DNA of 64,000 bases. Source: a virus. The notes beneath the pieces were generated by a model, which saw nothing but the letters and a program-made list of their open reading frames with translations, searched no databases and had not been told where the DNA came from. The number at the start of each line of letters is the position of its first letter. Within the stretch, counting starts at the first letter, position 1. The translations under genes were made by a program, and so were the position numbers. Shown piece after piece: positions 57,453 to 64,000 of this stretch. The stretch is from positions 16,420 to 80,419 of IMG/VR virus record IMGVR_UViG_3300044766_000192, one strand, 5' to 3'.

Positions 57453-59128
57453 CACCTCTCCTCAAACAACGTGTCGTTTGCTTTTACGGTCGCGCTTCCG
57501 GCATCGACGACAAGCTCCTTCGCCGCGAGCCGCGCCAGGTACGCATTGCGCGTCGAGACCTTGAATCCGGTGTTGTCATCGATATCGGGCTTCTCGATGC
57601 TGTTCGGGTAAGCGTTGATGAGCAGCTCGAACACGGCGCGCTCACCGGATGGAAGGCGTTCTATCCAGTAGTCGCGCAGCGCTTCACCGACGGGCAACGG
57701 CTCAGCATCCGGCATCGCGGCGATGCCTTCAGCGGTGGCTCGAATTCTGGCGCCCTCGTCAATCAGGTAGCCGCGATCTCGAAGCCGAGCGATGTAGGCA
57801 TTGCGCGTTGAGAGCTTGTAGCCCGCGAGCGTCGTTAGCTGCTTCTTGAACAGGCCATCAGCAAACTGAATTGCTGCGCGAAGCACGATGGCTTCACCGG
57901 GTGGTAATGGCTTGCTGTTGTCGATGATCTTCGGCTCGCGCTCGCGAAGGGCCTTGGCCGTTCCGGCAATCAACAGATCGATCGGCCGAACACCGTTCGT
58001 CGGCTTGTCCTCGTAGATCGGGCCCCGTGCAGCAATTCTGTGGAAATTCGTCACGCGATTGGTGATCTCTTTGATCGTCGTAACCTCGACACCGAGCATC
58101 GACGCGCGAGTCTCTAGTCGATTGGCAATCGATTCGAGCCGCTTGAGATCGGCGGGCTTGATCAGCTGCTTCTCGACGATCTGGATCTTCTCGGCCTTGT
58201 CGATGACGACAGGCTTCTTGCGAAGCTCCGTTTCGAGCTGCCTGACCTTGAGCTTCAGCTCGCCGACCGTTCGTAGCTCCTCTTCGGCTTCGCGGGGCAG
58301 GTTGTCAAGCTGGCCCAAGATCTTGCGGATGCGATCACTCGGTGGCGTCGGTGCAAGCGCGCGGGCGCCCGACTTCGGATGCGTCGTCTTCACCGGGCCG
58401 ATCTTGATCTTGTTGACGCCATTGGTGAGCGCGGGCCCGAACGCCCAGAATTCACCCGGTTCGAGGTTTCGCAGGTTCTGCGCGTCGGCGCGCGACGTAA
58501 AACCCAGCTCCTTGGCCGCGCGAACGATGTCGATGTCCTGCACGCAGCGCCCGACGAGCTTGTTGTTGCACTCGGCGGCAAGATCTTTGTGGACCTTCGA
58601 GATCCGTTGGGTCGCGCCGATCCCGCAGAACCCGCGCTTGCGGCCGAGCGTGAATAGATCGATCACGGCACTCGTGCTCTCACACTTCTCGCCTTCGGGC
58701 GCGAATTTGTGAACTTCGTCGACCACTACGATCAGCGACCGCCAGAGATCGCGCGGCGAGTTGACGAGCGCTTCGAGCGCTCGCTTGATGAACAGCCCGC
58801 GCTGCGTGCCCAGCTCGTAGATGTCGATGATCACCGACACGCCAAGCTCCAGGACCTTGCGCATGAGCAGAGCCGCGCTCTTGATGTCGGCGACGCAATC
58901 GCCGCCTTTGGGCGCCGCGAGGATGTAGTCGTACTTCTCGCGCAGCGTGTGAAACTCGCCCTCGACATCGAAGATGATCTGCGGTGCGAAGCTGTACGTT
59001 TGCTCGCAGATTCGGCGCACGCAGTAGCTCTTGCCGCCGCCAGAGTTGGCTTGGATGAGCATCCGCGATTCGATCAACTTCTCGACGTCGAGCGGGGCTC
59101 CGGTTCCTAAAGTCGGCTGTTTGGTCAT
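57452..59128 (-). CDS. HerA/FtsK-superfamily ATPase, candidate genome-packaging ATPase
   Basis: A 558-residue protein. Walker A LIQANSGGGKSYCVRR with Lys33, Walker B RSLIVVVDEVHKFAPEG, and a sensor-type GIGATQRISKVHKD identify the HerA branch of the FtsK-HerA superfamily. The C-terminal 300 residues contain a coiled coil and two repeats of a winged-helix-like unit around LSTRNAYIARL and VSTRNAYLARL. HerA-type ATPases pump DNA in tailless, membrane-containing viruses, where they replace terminases; bacterial HerA also works in repair. With no terminase visible here, packaging is the more interesting option. Confidence 0.75.
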   Translation of the reverse strand: MTKQPTLGTGAPLDVEKLIESRMLIQANSGGGKSYCVRRICEQTYSFAPQIIFDVEGEFHTLREKYDYILAAPKGGDCVADIKSAALLMRKVLELGVSVIIDIYELGTQRGLFIKRALEALVNSPRDLWRSLIVVVDEVHKFAPEGEKCESTSAVIDLFTLGRKRGFCGIGATQRISKVHKDLAAECNNKLVGRCVQDIDIVRAAKELGFTSRADAQNLRNLEPGEFWAFGPALTNGVNKIKIGPVKTTHPKSGARALAPTPPSDRIRKILGQLDNLPREAEEELRTVGELKLKVRQLETELRKKPVVIDKAEKIQIVEKQLIKPADLKRLESIANRLETRASMLGVEVTTIKEITNRVTNFHRIAARGPIYEDKPTNGVRPIDLLIAGTAKALREREPKIIDNSKPLPPGEAIVLRAAIQFADGLFKKQLTTLAGYKLSTRNAYIARLRDRGYLIDEGARIRATAEGIAAMPDAEPLPVGEALRDYWIERLPSGERAVFELLINAYPNSIEKPDIDDNTGFKVSTRNAYLARLAAKELVVDAGSATVKANDTLFEER

Positions 59129-59367
59129 GTCGCTTTACCTAGCTCAATTGGGGCGCGCACTCGCACCGAGTGAAGATCGGCGCTACCACAAGTACGGCAT
59201 GGTCGACGAGCGTAGTGCTCGCTTGAATGTGACAGAAACATGTGGGGGCAGACTGCACACGACCCGGATGGCTGAGCACTGTTGCAGGCGTTGCAAACAT
59301 CCTCAAAGAAGTGATCGCCTTCGCAACGTGGTGAATGAATCAAGGCAGTCGGCGCGGCTGTCTTCAT
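59125..59367 (-). CDS. Cys-rich zinc-binding protein
   Basis: An 80-residue protein (MKTAAPTALIHSPRCEGDHFFED...) with CNAC, CAVC and CRTCGS motifs and several His, enough for two zinc sites. Start at the ATG right after the previous stop; a longer reading overlaps that gene. The ATPase ATG overlaps its end. Unknown role. Confidence 0.55.
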   Translation of the reverse strand: MKTAAPTALIHSPRCEGDHFFEDVCNACNSAQPSGSCAVCPHMFLSHSSEHYARRPCRTCGSADLHSVRVRAPIELGKAT

Positions 59368-59369
59368 CA

Positions 59370-59708
59370 CTAGCCCCGCCGCGTGTAAAAACGATCGAAT
59401 GCCGCACTCGTCGTGATGCCCTTCAACGCCTCGAATTCGGCGTCGGTGACGTCGCTGGCGATGTACGGGCTCTTTTCCAGCCACGATGCTCGAATCGAGC
59501 TCTGTTGGCGAATCTCCGTCGCGGTGACCTCGGTCAGCTCGATGTCACCCGAGGCGATGGCCGAGATCAATGACTCGCGCGCGATGTTGCCGTCTCGCGA
59601 CACCATGTAGACATCGAAAATTGCAATCACGTTGTAGAGCTTGAGGTCGACGCGATCTTTCTTGGGCTTGGTCTTGTCTTTGTCGGGGATCAGACTTGGT
59701 GCGCTCAT
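59370..59708 (-). CDS. unknown protein, 112 residues
   Basis: Starts MSAPSLIPDKDKTKPKKDRVDLK; beta-alpha with LISAIASGDIELTEVTATEI, helix, and a basic end RFYTRRG. Overlaps the previous gene by four bases. No domain recognised. Confidence 0.55.
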   Translation of the reverse strand: MSAPSLIPDKDKTKPKKDRVDLKLYNVIAIFDVYMVSRDGNIARESLISAIASGDIELTEVTATEIRQQSSIRASWLEKSPYIASDVTDAEFEALKGITTSAAFDRFYTRRG

Positions 59709-60334
59709 TTGATCTCACTTCCTGGCGGTCGAATCGAGTACGCGGCGAAGTAGAGGCCACGCTTCCACGCGATCGAGAACGCGCTGCGTTCGCGATCGTG
59801 CTTGTCGCCCTGGAGATGGCTCGTGGTTCCGATCGCGTCGCGACAGCGGTATTCGAGCACGAGCCTTTCGACGAGAGCCGGTTCGATCGGCAAGAACGCT
59901 GCGATCAGGATCTCGTTGTAGGCGATGCCGCCACCGTGCGAGTTGGCGATCTTGAGTTGGAAACAGCGCAGCGCAGTGGCGAGAAAGCGGATCGGATCGG
60001 TGTTGATCTTGGGTTGGATCAGCCCGTTGTAGAGCCTGCCAGCTTGCTCGTATGCGAGTGAGCTGTTCATGTGTGTGGTCGAGCTGGTCAGCGAGAGAAC
60101 CTCACGCGCATTTGCCATGTCGGGGTACGCGCTCGCTGATGACAGCGTCATCGCAGCGGAGCACGCGAGATCAACCGCGTGAGCACCATCGCGCCACGGT
60201 GGCCGGAACCAACCGTACGCTGTGTTGTCGAGCGCGTACTCGGAGAGCACACCGGCAAGCTCGGCAAGGTCATCGTCGATCGGCGTGGGCCGTCGCGCGC
60301 GTCGCGGAGCTTTTCGACTCAGATCCTTCGCCAT
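59705..60334 (-). CDS. unknown helical protein
   Basis: A 209-residue protein (MAKDLSRKAPRRARRPTPID...) with a basic start and then helices (DDLAELAGVLSEYALDN; SLAYEQAGRLYNGLIQPKIN). Class A promoter and leaderless ATG. First gene of an operon that runs into the zinc protein and the HerA-type ATPase. Confidence 0.55.
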   Translation of the reverse strand: MAKDLSRKAPRRARRPTPIDDDLAELAGVLSEYALDNTAYGWFRPPWRDGAHAVDLACSAAMTLSSASAYPDMANAREVLSLTSSTTHMNSSLAYEQAGRLYNGLIQPKINTDPIRFLATALRCFQLKIANSHGGGIAYNEILIAAFLPIEPALVERLVLEYRCRDAIGTTSHLQGDKHDRERSAFSIAWKRGLYFAAYSIRPPGSEIK

Positions 60335-60342
60335 GGATCAAG

Positions 60343-60364
60343 CTGTAGCAGCTCGCTCTGACAG
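60343..60364 (-). promoter_or_regulatory. class A promoter box
   Basis: Gap-free match. TACAGC ends seven bases before the ATG at 60334. Confidence 0.7.
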
Positions 60365-60369
60365 CTGGC

Positions 60370-60780
60370 CTAGTTCGGTAGCTGCGCTTCGTCGATGACG
60401 CGGGTGATCTTCTCGGCCTCGCCCTCGCCGTAGGTGTGCGCGTAGATGTCGCGAGCGATCGTCGGCACGTCCTGATTGGCCCTCAGCACCGCGACGAATC
60501 GATACATGTCGGGCAGGTCGAGGTAGTCGACGACGTTTCCGTTGCTGAGCATGATCGACGGGCGCAAGCGCCACTCGTCGAAGTCGGCATCCTCGCGCGG
60601 AATGTTGACTTGCGCCCAGCCGATGATCGGGACGATGAACAGCTGCCGGTGATTCTCCTCGCACTCGGGATCTTCACACGCTGCCGCGTAGACCGAGACC
60701 CACGACAGATTGGGATCTGGTGTGAATCCTTGGACATCAGCGCCGGGTGGCAGAGGCTCGGGGTGGGCGTTACACGACAC
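60370..60780 (-). CDS. unknown protein, 136 residues
   Basis: Starts (GTG) MSCNAHPEPLPPGADVQGF; CEDPECEENHRQLFIVP may bind zinc; then beta strands, helix DLPDMYRFVAVLRAN, and a charged end. Leaderless from a class A box (TAGATT six bases before GTG). No domain recognised. Confidence 0.55.
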   Translation of the reverse strand: MSCNAHPEPLPPGADVQGFTPDPNLSWVSVYAAACEDPECEENHRQLFIVPIIGWAQVNIPREDADFDEWRLRPSIMLSNGNVVDYLDLPDMYRFVAVLRANQDVPTIARDIYAHTYGEGEAEKITRVIDEAQLPN

Positions 60781-60787
60781 GCCGAGA

Positions 60788-60809
60788 ATCTACCATGCTG
60801 CTCTGTCAA
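60788..60809 (-). promoter_or_regulatory. class A promoter box
   Basis: Gap-free match with TTGACAGAGC. TAGATT ends six bases before the GTG at 60780. The TGA of the upstream reading lies inside the box. Confidence 0.7.
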
Positions 60810-60986
60810 CGCGCTTCGTCGATCTTGTTCAGGTGCATGATGCCGTCAGTCAGGCCGACCGACTCGATCGCGTCGTCGAAGGTGAATTCCTCCGAGTTGC
60901 TCGACAGCTCGGCGCATTGTCGACGCCGTTGGTGATCTCGGAGATCACGAAGCTCTCAGGTCTGTCAAATCGTTCTTGGGTTTCAT
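60806..60986 (-). pseudogene. small gene interrupted by a frameshift, possibly programmed +1
   Basis: The ATG at 60986 follows the helicase stop by two bases and gives MKPKNDLTDLRAS before TGA. Skipping one base at UCG-UGA-U puts the ribosome into a frame that stays open to 60806 and reads DLRDHQRRRQCAELSSNSEE, FTFDDAIESVGLTDG and IMHLNKIDEAR, with good coding character. No start codon exists in that second frame. Either a +1 shift is used or the gene is broken. Confidence 0.4.
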
Positions 60987-60988
60987 GA

Positions 60989-62644
60989 TCATTCGTCGTC
61001 ACTGCCGGTTGGATCTTCTGGATCACTAAAAGCGATCGTGTCGGCCGGATCCACCGGTTCCCACGCTGGGATGCTTGTGAGCCGAGCGTCGGTCTTGCGC
61101 CAGATTCGATAGCTCTTGTGGCCATCGGGAGCGAGCAGTTGGACGATGAAGTCGCGTTCGACGTGCTGTGAGCGCAGCTTCTGCGAGAGTAAACGTGCGT
61201 TCTTGTAGAACTGGATTCCGCTGGCATTGGCTAGCATCTCCATTTCCTGAAACAGCTGGAATAGGCCGATCTCGCGGCCTACGCTCGATCGGCCGCCTGG
61301 GCGGTATTCGATCCACTTGTGGAGCAGCTCGACGAGAGGATCTTCCTCATTGATGAAGGCGATCTGCTCGCCTTGGATTGCGCTGAGCAAGTCGACGACG
61401 GCTTCAGGCTCCCAGCCGACGACGCGCCCGACGACACGAGCGAGTGCGGCGAAGTCAGCCATGCGATGGACTTCGGTGGTCTGCTCGTCGAGGGCACCGT
61501 GTCGAATCTCGGCGACGATCTGATTCACGTACCAGAAGTATTCGCCGACGATCTGCGAGCGGTCAGCGCGAATCTGCGCTTCGAGTGATTCAAGCCGTGC
61601 AAAGCCGTCTCGACGATCGAGCCTCAAGATGATGCAACGATCGGCCGTGTCCTCACGTCGGAAGCTTGCCGGGTTCTTGCTAGCCACGGCGATGAACGCG
61701 TGGGGCTTGATCGTCGCCTCTTCGCTGTCGGTGAACAACTTGCGCTTGGTCCACGTACCCTTGGTCGTGTACGAGCAGATCGCATCGGGCAACCAATCGA
61801 TGTACGCGTCGAGGTTGTCGAACACCGCGATCGGGCTCCTCAACAGGAGCACGCCGAAATCGCTCTCTGCATTCTTCGAGAGGATCATCGGCTTGGAGTC
61901 ACCGAGTAGCGCGAGCTGAAGTAGCTGGCATGCCGCAGACTTTCCGCTACCCGGCGCTCCTTCGAGGATCATGAGCGGCTTGGTCGGCATCAGATCGGGG
62001 AATGCGAGCGCGAAGATCCAAACGATGAGGGCCATCCGCATCTGCTCGGCAGTGATCCCGCCCATACCAGTAGGCGAGTAAGACAGGCCGTCGACGAGTC
62101 GGCTGAACAAGATTCCGTGCTCACCGACCTCGGGCTCGACGGTCTTTCCACCATCATCATCGAGGAAGAACACATCGTCTTCGCCGTTGGGGACCTGCAT
62201 GATGTTCTCACCGTCGAGGCGCCACATCTTGCCGTCGTAGCTCGAAAAATAGGCCGTCTGGTTGCGGTAGGCGGCGTATCGACGGATCGCGACGCGAGCG
62301 CCGTTCTGATTCGCGTAGCTCCTGAATCGATCGAGGATGTCCTTTGCGGCGATTTCGCGCTCGGTGATCCCGTAGCGGCTCTCCATATACGTCCAGAACC
62401 TGTCACCACCCCTGCCGGGTCGCGGCATCGCAATGATCTCTTGCGTGATCCCGACGCAGAGATACGGCACGTTCTCGGGCACGGCGACGAGGAATGTCGA
62501 GCCCGTCGTGATCTCGATGTTCAGGATCTCGTTCCAAATGTTGACGCGTTTGGCTCGGGCGTTGGTGTAGGTCGTGTCGAGCTTGATGGCCATTCTTGTC
62601 CTATCGCGCGCCATGCGTGCTGAAAGCTCGGCTGGGGTAGGCAT
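60989..62644 (-). CDS. helicase/primase-like P-loop ATPase
   Basis: A 551-residue protein. Walker A LEGAPGSGKSAACQ (residues 227-240, Lys235), Walker B PIAVFDNLDA (271-280), and a sensor plus arginine region FIAVASKNPASFRREDTADRCIILRLDR fit viral superfamily 3-like or D5-like replicative helicases. The N-terminal 200 residues resemble the pre-helicase linker of such proteins; a primase active site is not evident. The C-terminal part holds a winged-helix-like FYKNARLLSQKLRSQ. Probable replicative helicase. Class A promoter; 15 bases separate its hexamer from the ATG. Confidence 0.75.
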   Translation of the reverse strand: MPTPAELSARMARDRTRMAIKLDTTYTNARAKRVNIWNEILNIEITTGSTFLVAVPENVPYLCVGITQEIIAMPRPGRGGDRFWTYMESRYGITEREIAAKDILDRFRSYANQNGARVAIRRYAAYRNQTAYFSSYDGKMWRLDGENIMQVPNGEDDVFFLDDDGGKTVEPEVGEHGILFSRLVDGLSYSPTGMGGITAEQMRMALIVWIFALAFPDLMPTKPLMILEGAPGSGKSAACQLLQLALLGDSKPMILSKNAESDFGVLLLRSPIAVFDNLDAYIDWLPDAICSYTTKGTWTKRKLFTDSEEATIKPHAFIAVASKNPASFRREDTADRCIILRLDRRDGFARLESLEAQIRADRSQIVGEYFWYVNQIVAEIRHGALDEQTTEVHRMADFAALARVVGRVVGWEPEAVVDLLSAIQGEQIAFINEEDPLVELLHKWIEYRPGGRSSVGREIGLFQLFQEMEMLANASGIQFYKNARLLSQKLRSQHVERDFIVQLLAPDGHKSYRIWRKTDARLTSIPAWEPVDPADTIAFSDPEDPTGSDDE

Positions 62645-62660
62645 GGAGCGAGGCGAATGG

Positions 62661-62682
62661 TGCTAGCACGTTGATCTGACAG
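62661..62682 (-). promoter_or_regulatory. class A promoter box
   Basis: Gap-free match with CTGTCAGATC. TAGCAC ends 15 bases before the ATG at 62644; a divergent partner lies at 62691. Confidence 0.65.
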
Positions 62683-62690
62683 CCCGCGCA

Positions 62691-62712
62691 TTGTCAGGCT
62701 CACGTGGTAGTC
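62691..62712 (+). promoter_or_regulatory. class A promoter box
   Basis: Gap-free match with TTGTCAGGCT. TAGTCC ends 12 bases before the ATG at 62726. Confidence 0.6.
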
Positions 62713-62725
62713 CAATCGACACGGG

Positions 62726-64000
62726 ATGCTCAAACCGGCAGCAAAACTCGATTGGTTCATCGTGGACCAAGAAACTATCCGGCCGATCGCTGCAGCTCCC
62801 GGCATTCGTGTGATCGCCGATCACATAGAGATCCACCGATCGCACCTACCGCTGCTTGACAATGACGACGCGGCGAGGGCCTTGAGCCGTTGGCATGGAG
62901 GCACGAACAAAGAAAAAGATCGCTCGTTGATCTGGGCTGGCCGAGATCGCTTGACCGAGCCGCTCGGCTTCACGTTGCGCCGTGTGCAGCACACTGCCGT
63001 CGATTTTATTCGTCGTCGACGTGGAACGTTACTCGGTGACGATCCCCGCGTCGGCAAAGGGCACCCGCATGGGACGAAGATACTTGGACCCGCAGGGTGG
63101 CGCAGCATCGAGGATGTATGCGTAGGTGATCAAGTATTTGGCTCGAATGGGCAACCGAGCAAAATCACTGGCGTGTTTCCACGTGGAGTGCTCCCAGTGT
63201 TTCGTGTCAGCTTTTCAGATGGATCTTCAGTTCGAGTTGATGGAGATCACCTATGGGCGGTGTGGCATCACAATGCCTGGCATCGAGGTGGCGCACCACG
63301 CGTGCTGGCGACAACCGCACTATCGCCTGACCTTCACGAGTCAGACGGCAAGCTCCATTGGCGGATTCCGTTAGTTGCGCCGCTTGTGTTTCCCGAGCGT
63401 GAGTTGCCGATCGATCCATATTTGCTTGGTGTGCTGCTTGGTGATGGATCGCTTTCTCAGAGTTCGATTAGCTTCTGTTGTGGCGACGAGGAAGTGCCGC
63501 GTGAAGTTGAGCGCGTGCTTCCACCTGACGTCAAGCTGACTTGTACGCGCTCAGAAAATCGTGCTCCAACTTGGCGAATCGTCGAGCGCGAGCATCCCCA
63601 TAACTCGGTGTTCTCTGCACTACGTGAGCTGAAGCTATGGGGCACGTTATCGAACACCAAATTTGTGCCACTGGCATTTCTTCATAGTTCACCGAAACAA
63701 CGCTTGGCGTTACTCCAAGGGCTGCTCGATACCGATGGTGAGTGGAGTGGGGGGCGACTCTTGCAGTTCTCTTCAGCATCTGAGGAGCTGCGCGATGCTG
63801 TTCGTTTCCTTGTCGAGAGTTTGGGTGGGATCGCGCGAATCGGTTTGAAGCTAGCCCCGAAGTACACACACAATGGGGAAGAGTGCATCGGTCAACCTTC
63901 GTATCGGCTCACGATCGCGCTACCGCCCGGTATCGAGCCGTTTCGAGCACGTGCGGGCTACTTATCGCGCAAGAAGTATCAACCGACACGACACATCAAG
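62726..64000 (+). CDS. SF2/SNF2-type helicase interrupted by an intein (5' part)
   Basis: 425 codons, open to the window end. Residues 1-111 are the helicase N-extein: LRRVQHTAVDFIRRRRGTLL (Q-motif-like) then GDDPRVGK, the Walker A, which stops before its Thr/Ser. From residue 112 an intein begins: GHPHGTKILGPAGW, IEDVCVGDQVFGSNG, DGDHLWAVW (block B), then LAGLIDADG homing blocks LLGVLLGDGS and LLQGLLDTDGEW. It starts with Gly, not Cys/Ser, and has Trp two residues after the block B His, as in class 3 inteins. Blocks F and G and the rest of the helicase lie outside. Confidence 0.8.
   Translation, partial: MLKPAAKLDWFIVDQETIRPIAAAPGIRVIADHIEIHRSHLPLLDNDDAARALSRWHGGTNKEKDRSLIWAGRDRLTEPLGFTLRRVQHTAVDFIRRRRGTLLGDDPRVGKGHPHGTKILGPAGWRSIEDVCVGDQVFGSNGQPSKITGVFPRGVLPVFRVSFSDGSSVRVDGDHLWAVWHHNAWHRGGAPRVLATTALSPDLHESDGKLHWRIPLVAPLVFPERELPIDPYLLGVLLGDGSLSQSSISFCCGDEEVPREVERVLPPDVKLTCTRSENRAPTWRIVEREHPHNSVFSALRELKLWGTLSNTKFVPLAFLHSSPKQRLALLQGLLDTDGEWSGGRLLQFSSASEELRDAVRFLVESLGGIARIGLKLAPKYTHNGEECIGQPSYRLTIALPPGIEPFRARAGYLSRKKYQPTRHIK

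Overview
The window looks like part of the genome of a bacterial virus (or an integrated or plasmid-like form of one) with dense, often overlapping small genes and high G+C. Two lipoprotein genes at 13.8-14.6 kb carry Asp/Pro/Ala-rich tails (for example PDAPPIDS) of a style common in Myxococcota, so a myxobacterial-type host is my best guess; this is inference only. No rRNA, tRNA or CRISPR array was recognised. Both ends cut genes.

Layout. 0-4.6 kb, plus strand: tail of a UvrD-type helicase, a Dam-type methylase, a DUF4406-like enzyme, then very small basic proteins and membrane proteins. 4.4-9.7 kb, mostly minus strand: papain-like protease, more small basic proteins, an SGNH hydrolase with a membrane segment, a PKHD-type hydroxylase. 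9.7-18.9 kb, minus strand: tyrosine recombinase, endonuclease VII, many small Zn-ribbon or acidic proteins in overlapping operons, two lipoproteins, a 712-residue protein. 18.9-19.4 kb: a gene-free, AT-rich stretch with many TCCGA/TCGGA repeats next to a ribbon-helix-helix gene, a candidate origin or centromere. 19.7-30.7 kb: glycosyltransferases, three paralogous small proteins, GH25 lysozyme, lytic transglycosylase, peptidoglycan-binding membrane proteins, thioredoxin-like protein. 30.7-40 kb, minus strand: probable virion block with two collagen-like proteins, two spike-like proteins, beta-rich capsid candidates and a multi-membrane-span protein. 40-43 kb: HNH protein, DUF4326, thyX, DUF3310. 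43-49.5 kb: membrane-anchored proteins, including transglutaminase-like and NlpC/P60-like enzymes. 49.5-57 kb: a large coiled-coil protein, small genes, a putative mobile segment (AP2-like protein, long inverted repeat, degenerate endonuclease VII), a second transglycosylase and an HNH gene. 57-64 kb: HerA/FtsK-type ATPase, small genes, a helicase/primase-like ATPase, and a divergent helicase interrupted by an intein.

How it may work. I see no terminase, portal, tape-measure or tail-tube gene. I do see a HerA-type ATPase, many single-span membrane proteins with cell-wall enzymes, collagen-like spikes and beta-rich capsid candidates. This fits a tailless, membrane-containing virus, but the window may not be the whole genome. 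Two promoter classes can be read directly. One is a box YTGTCAGAGC-N4-TGCTAG found 12 times, mostly before replication and nucleotide genes. The other is a TGATAGGCT-like element found 19 times before lysis, membrane and basic-protein genes. In both the TANNNN hexamer usually ends 6-7 bases before the start codon, the geometry of leaderless mRNAs. Eight membrane or virion-type proteins share a strict (L/I/F)xGLG motif that resembles a maturation-protease site.
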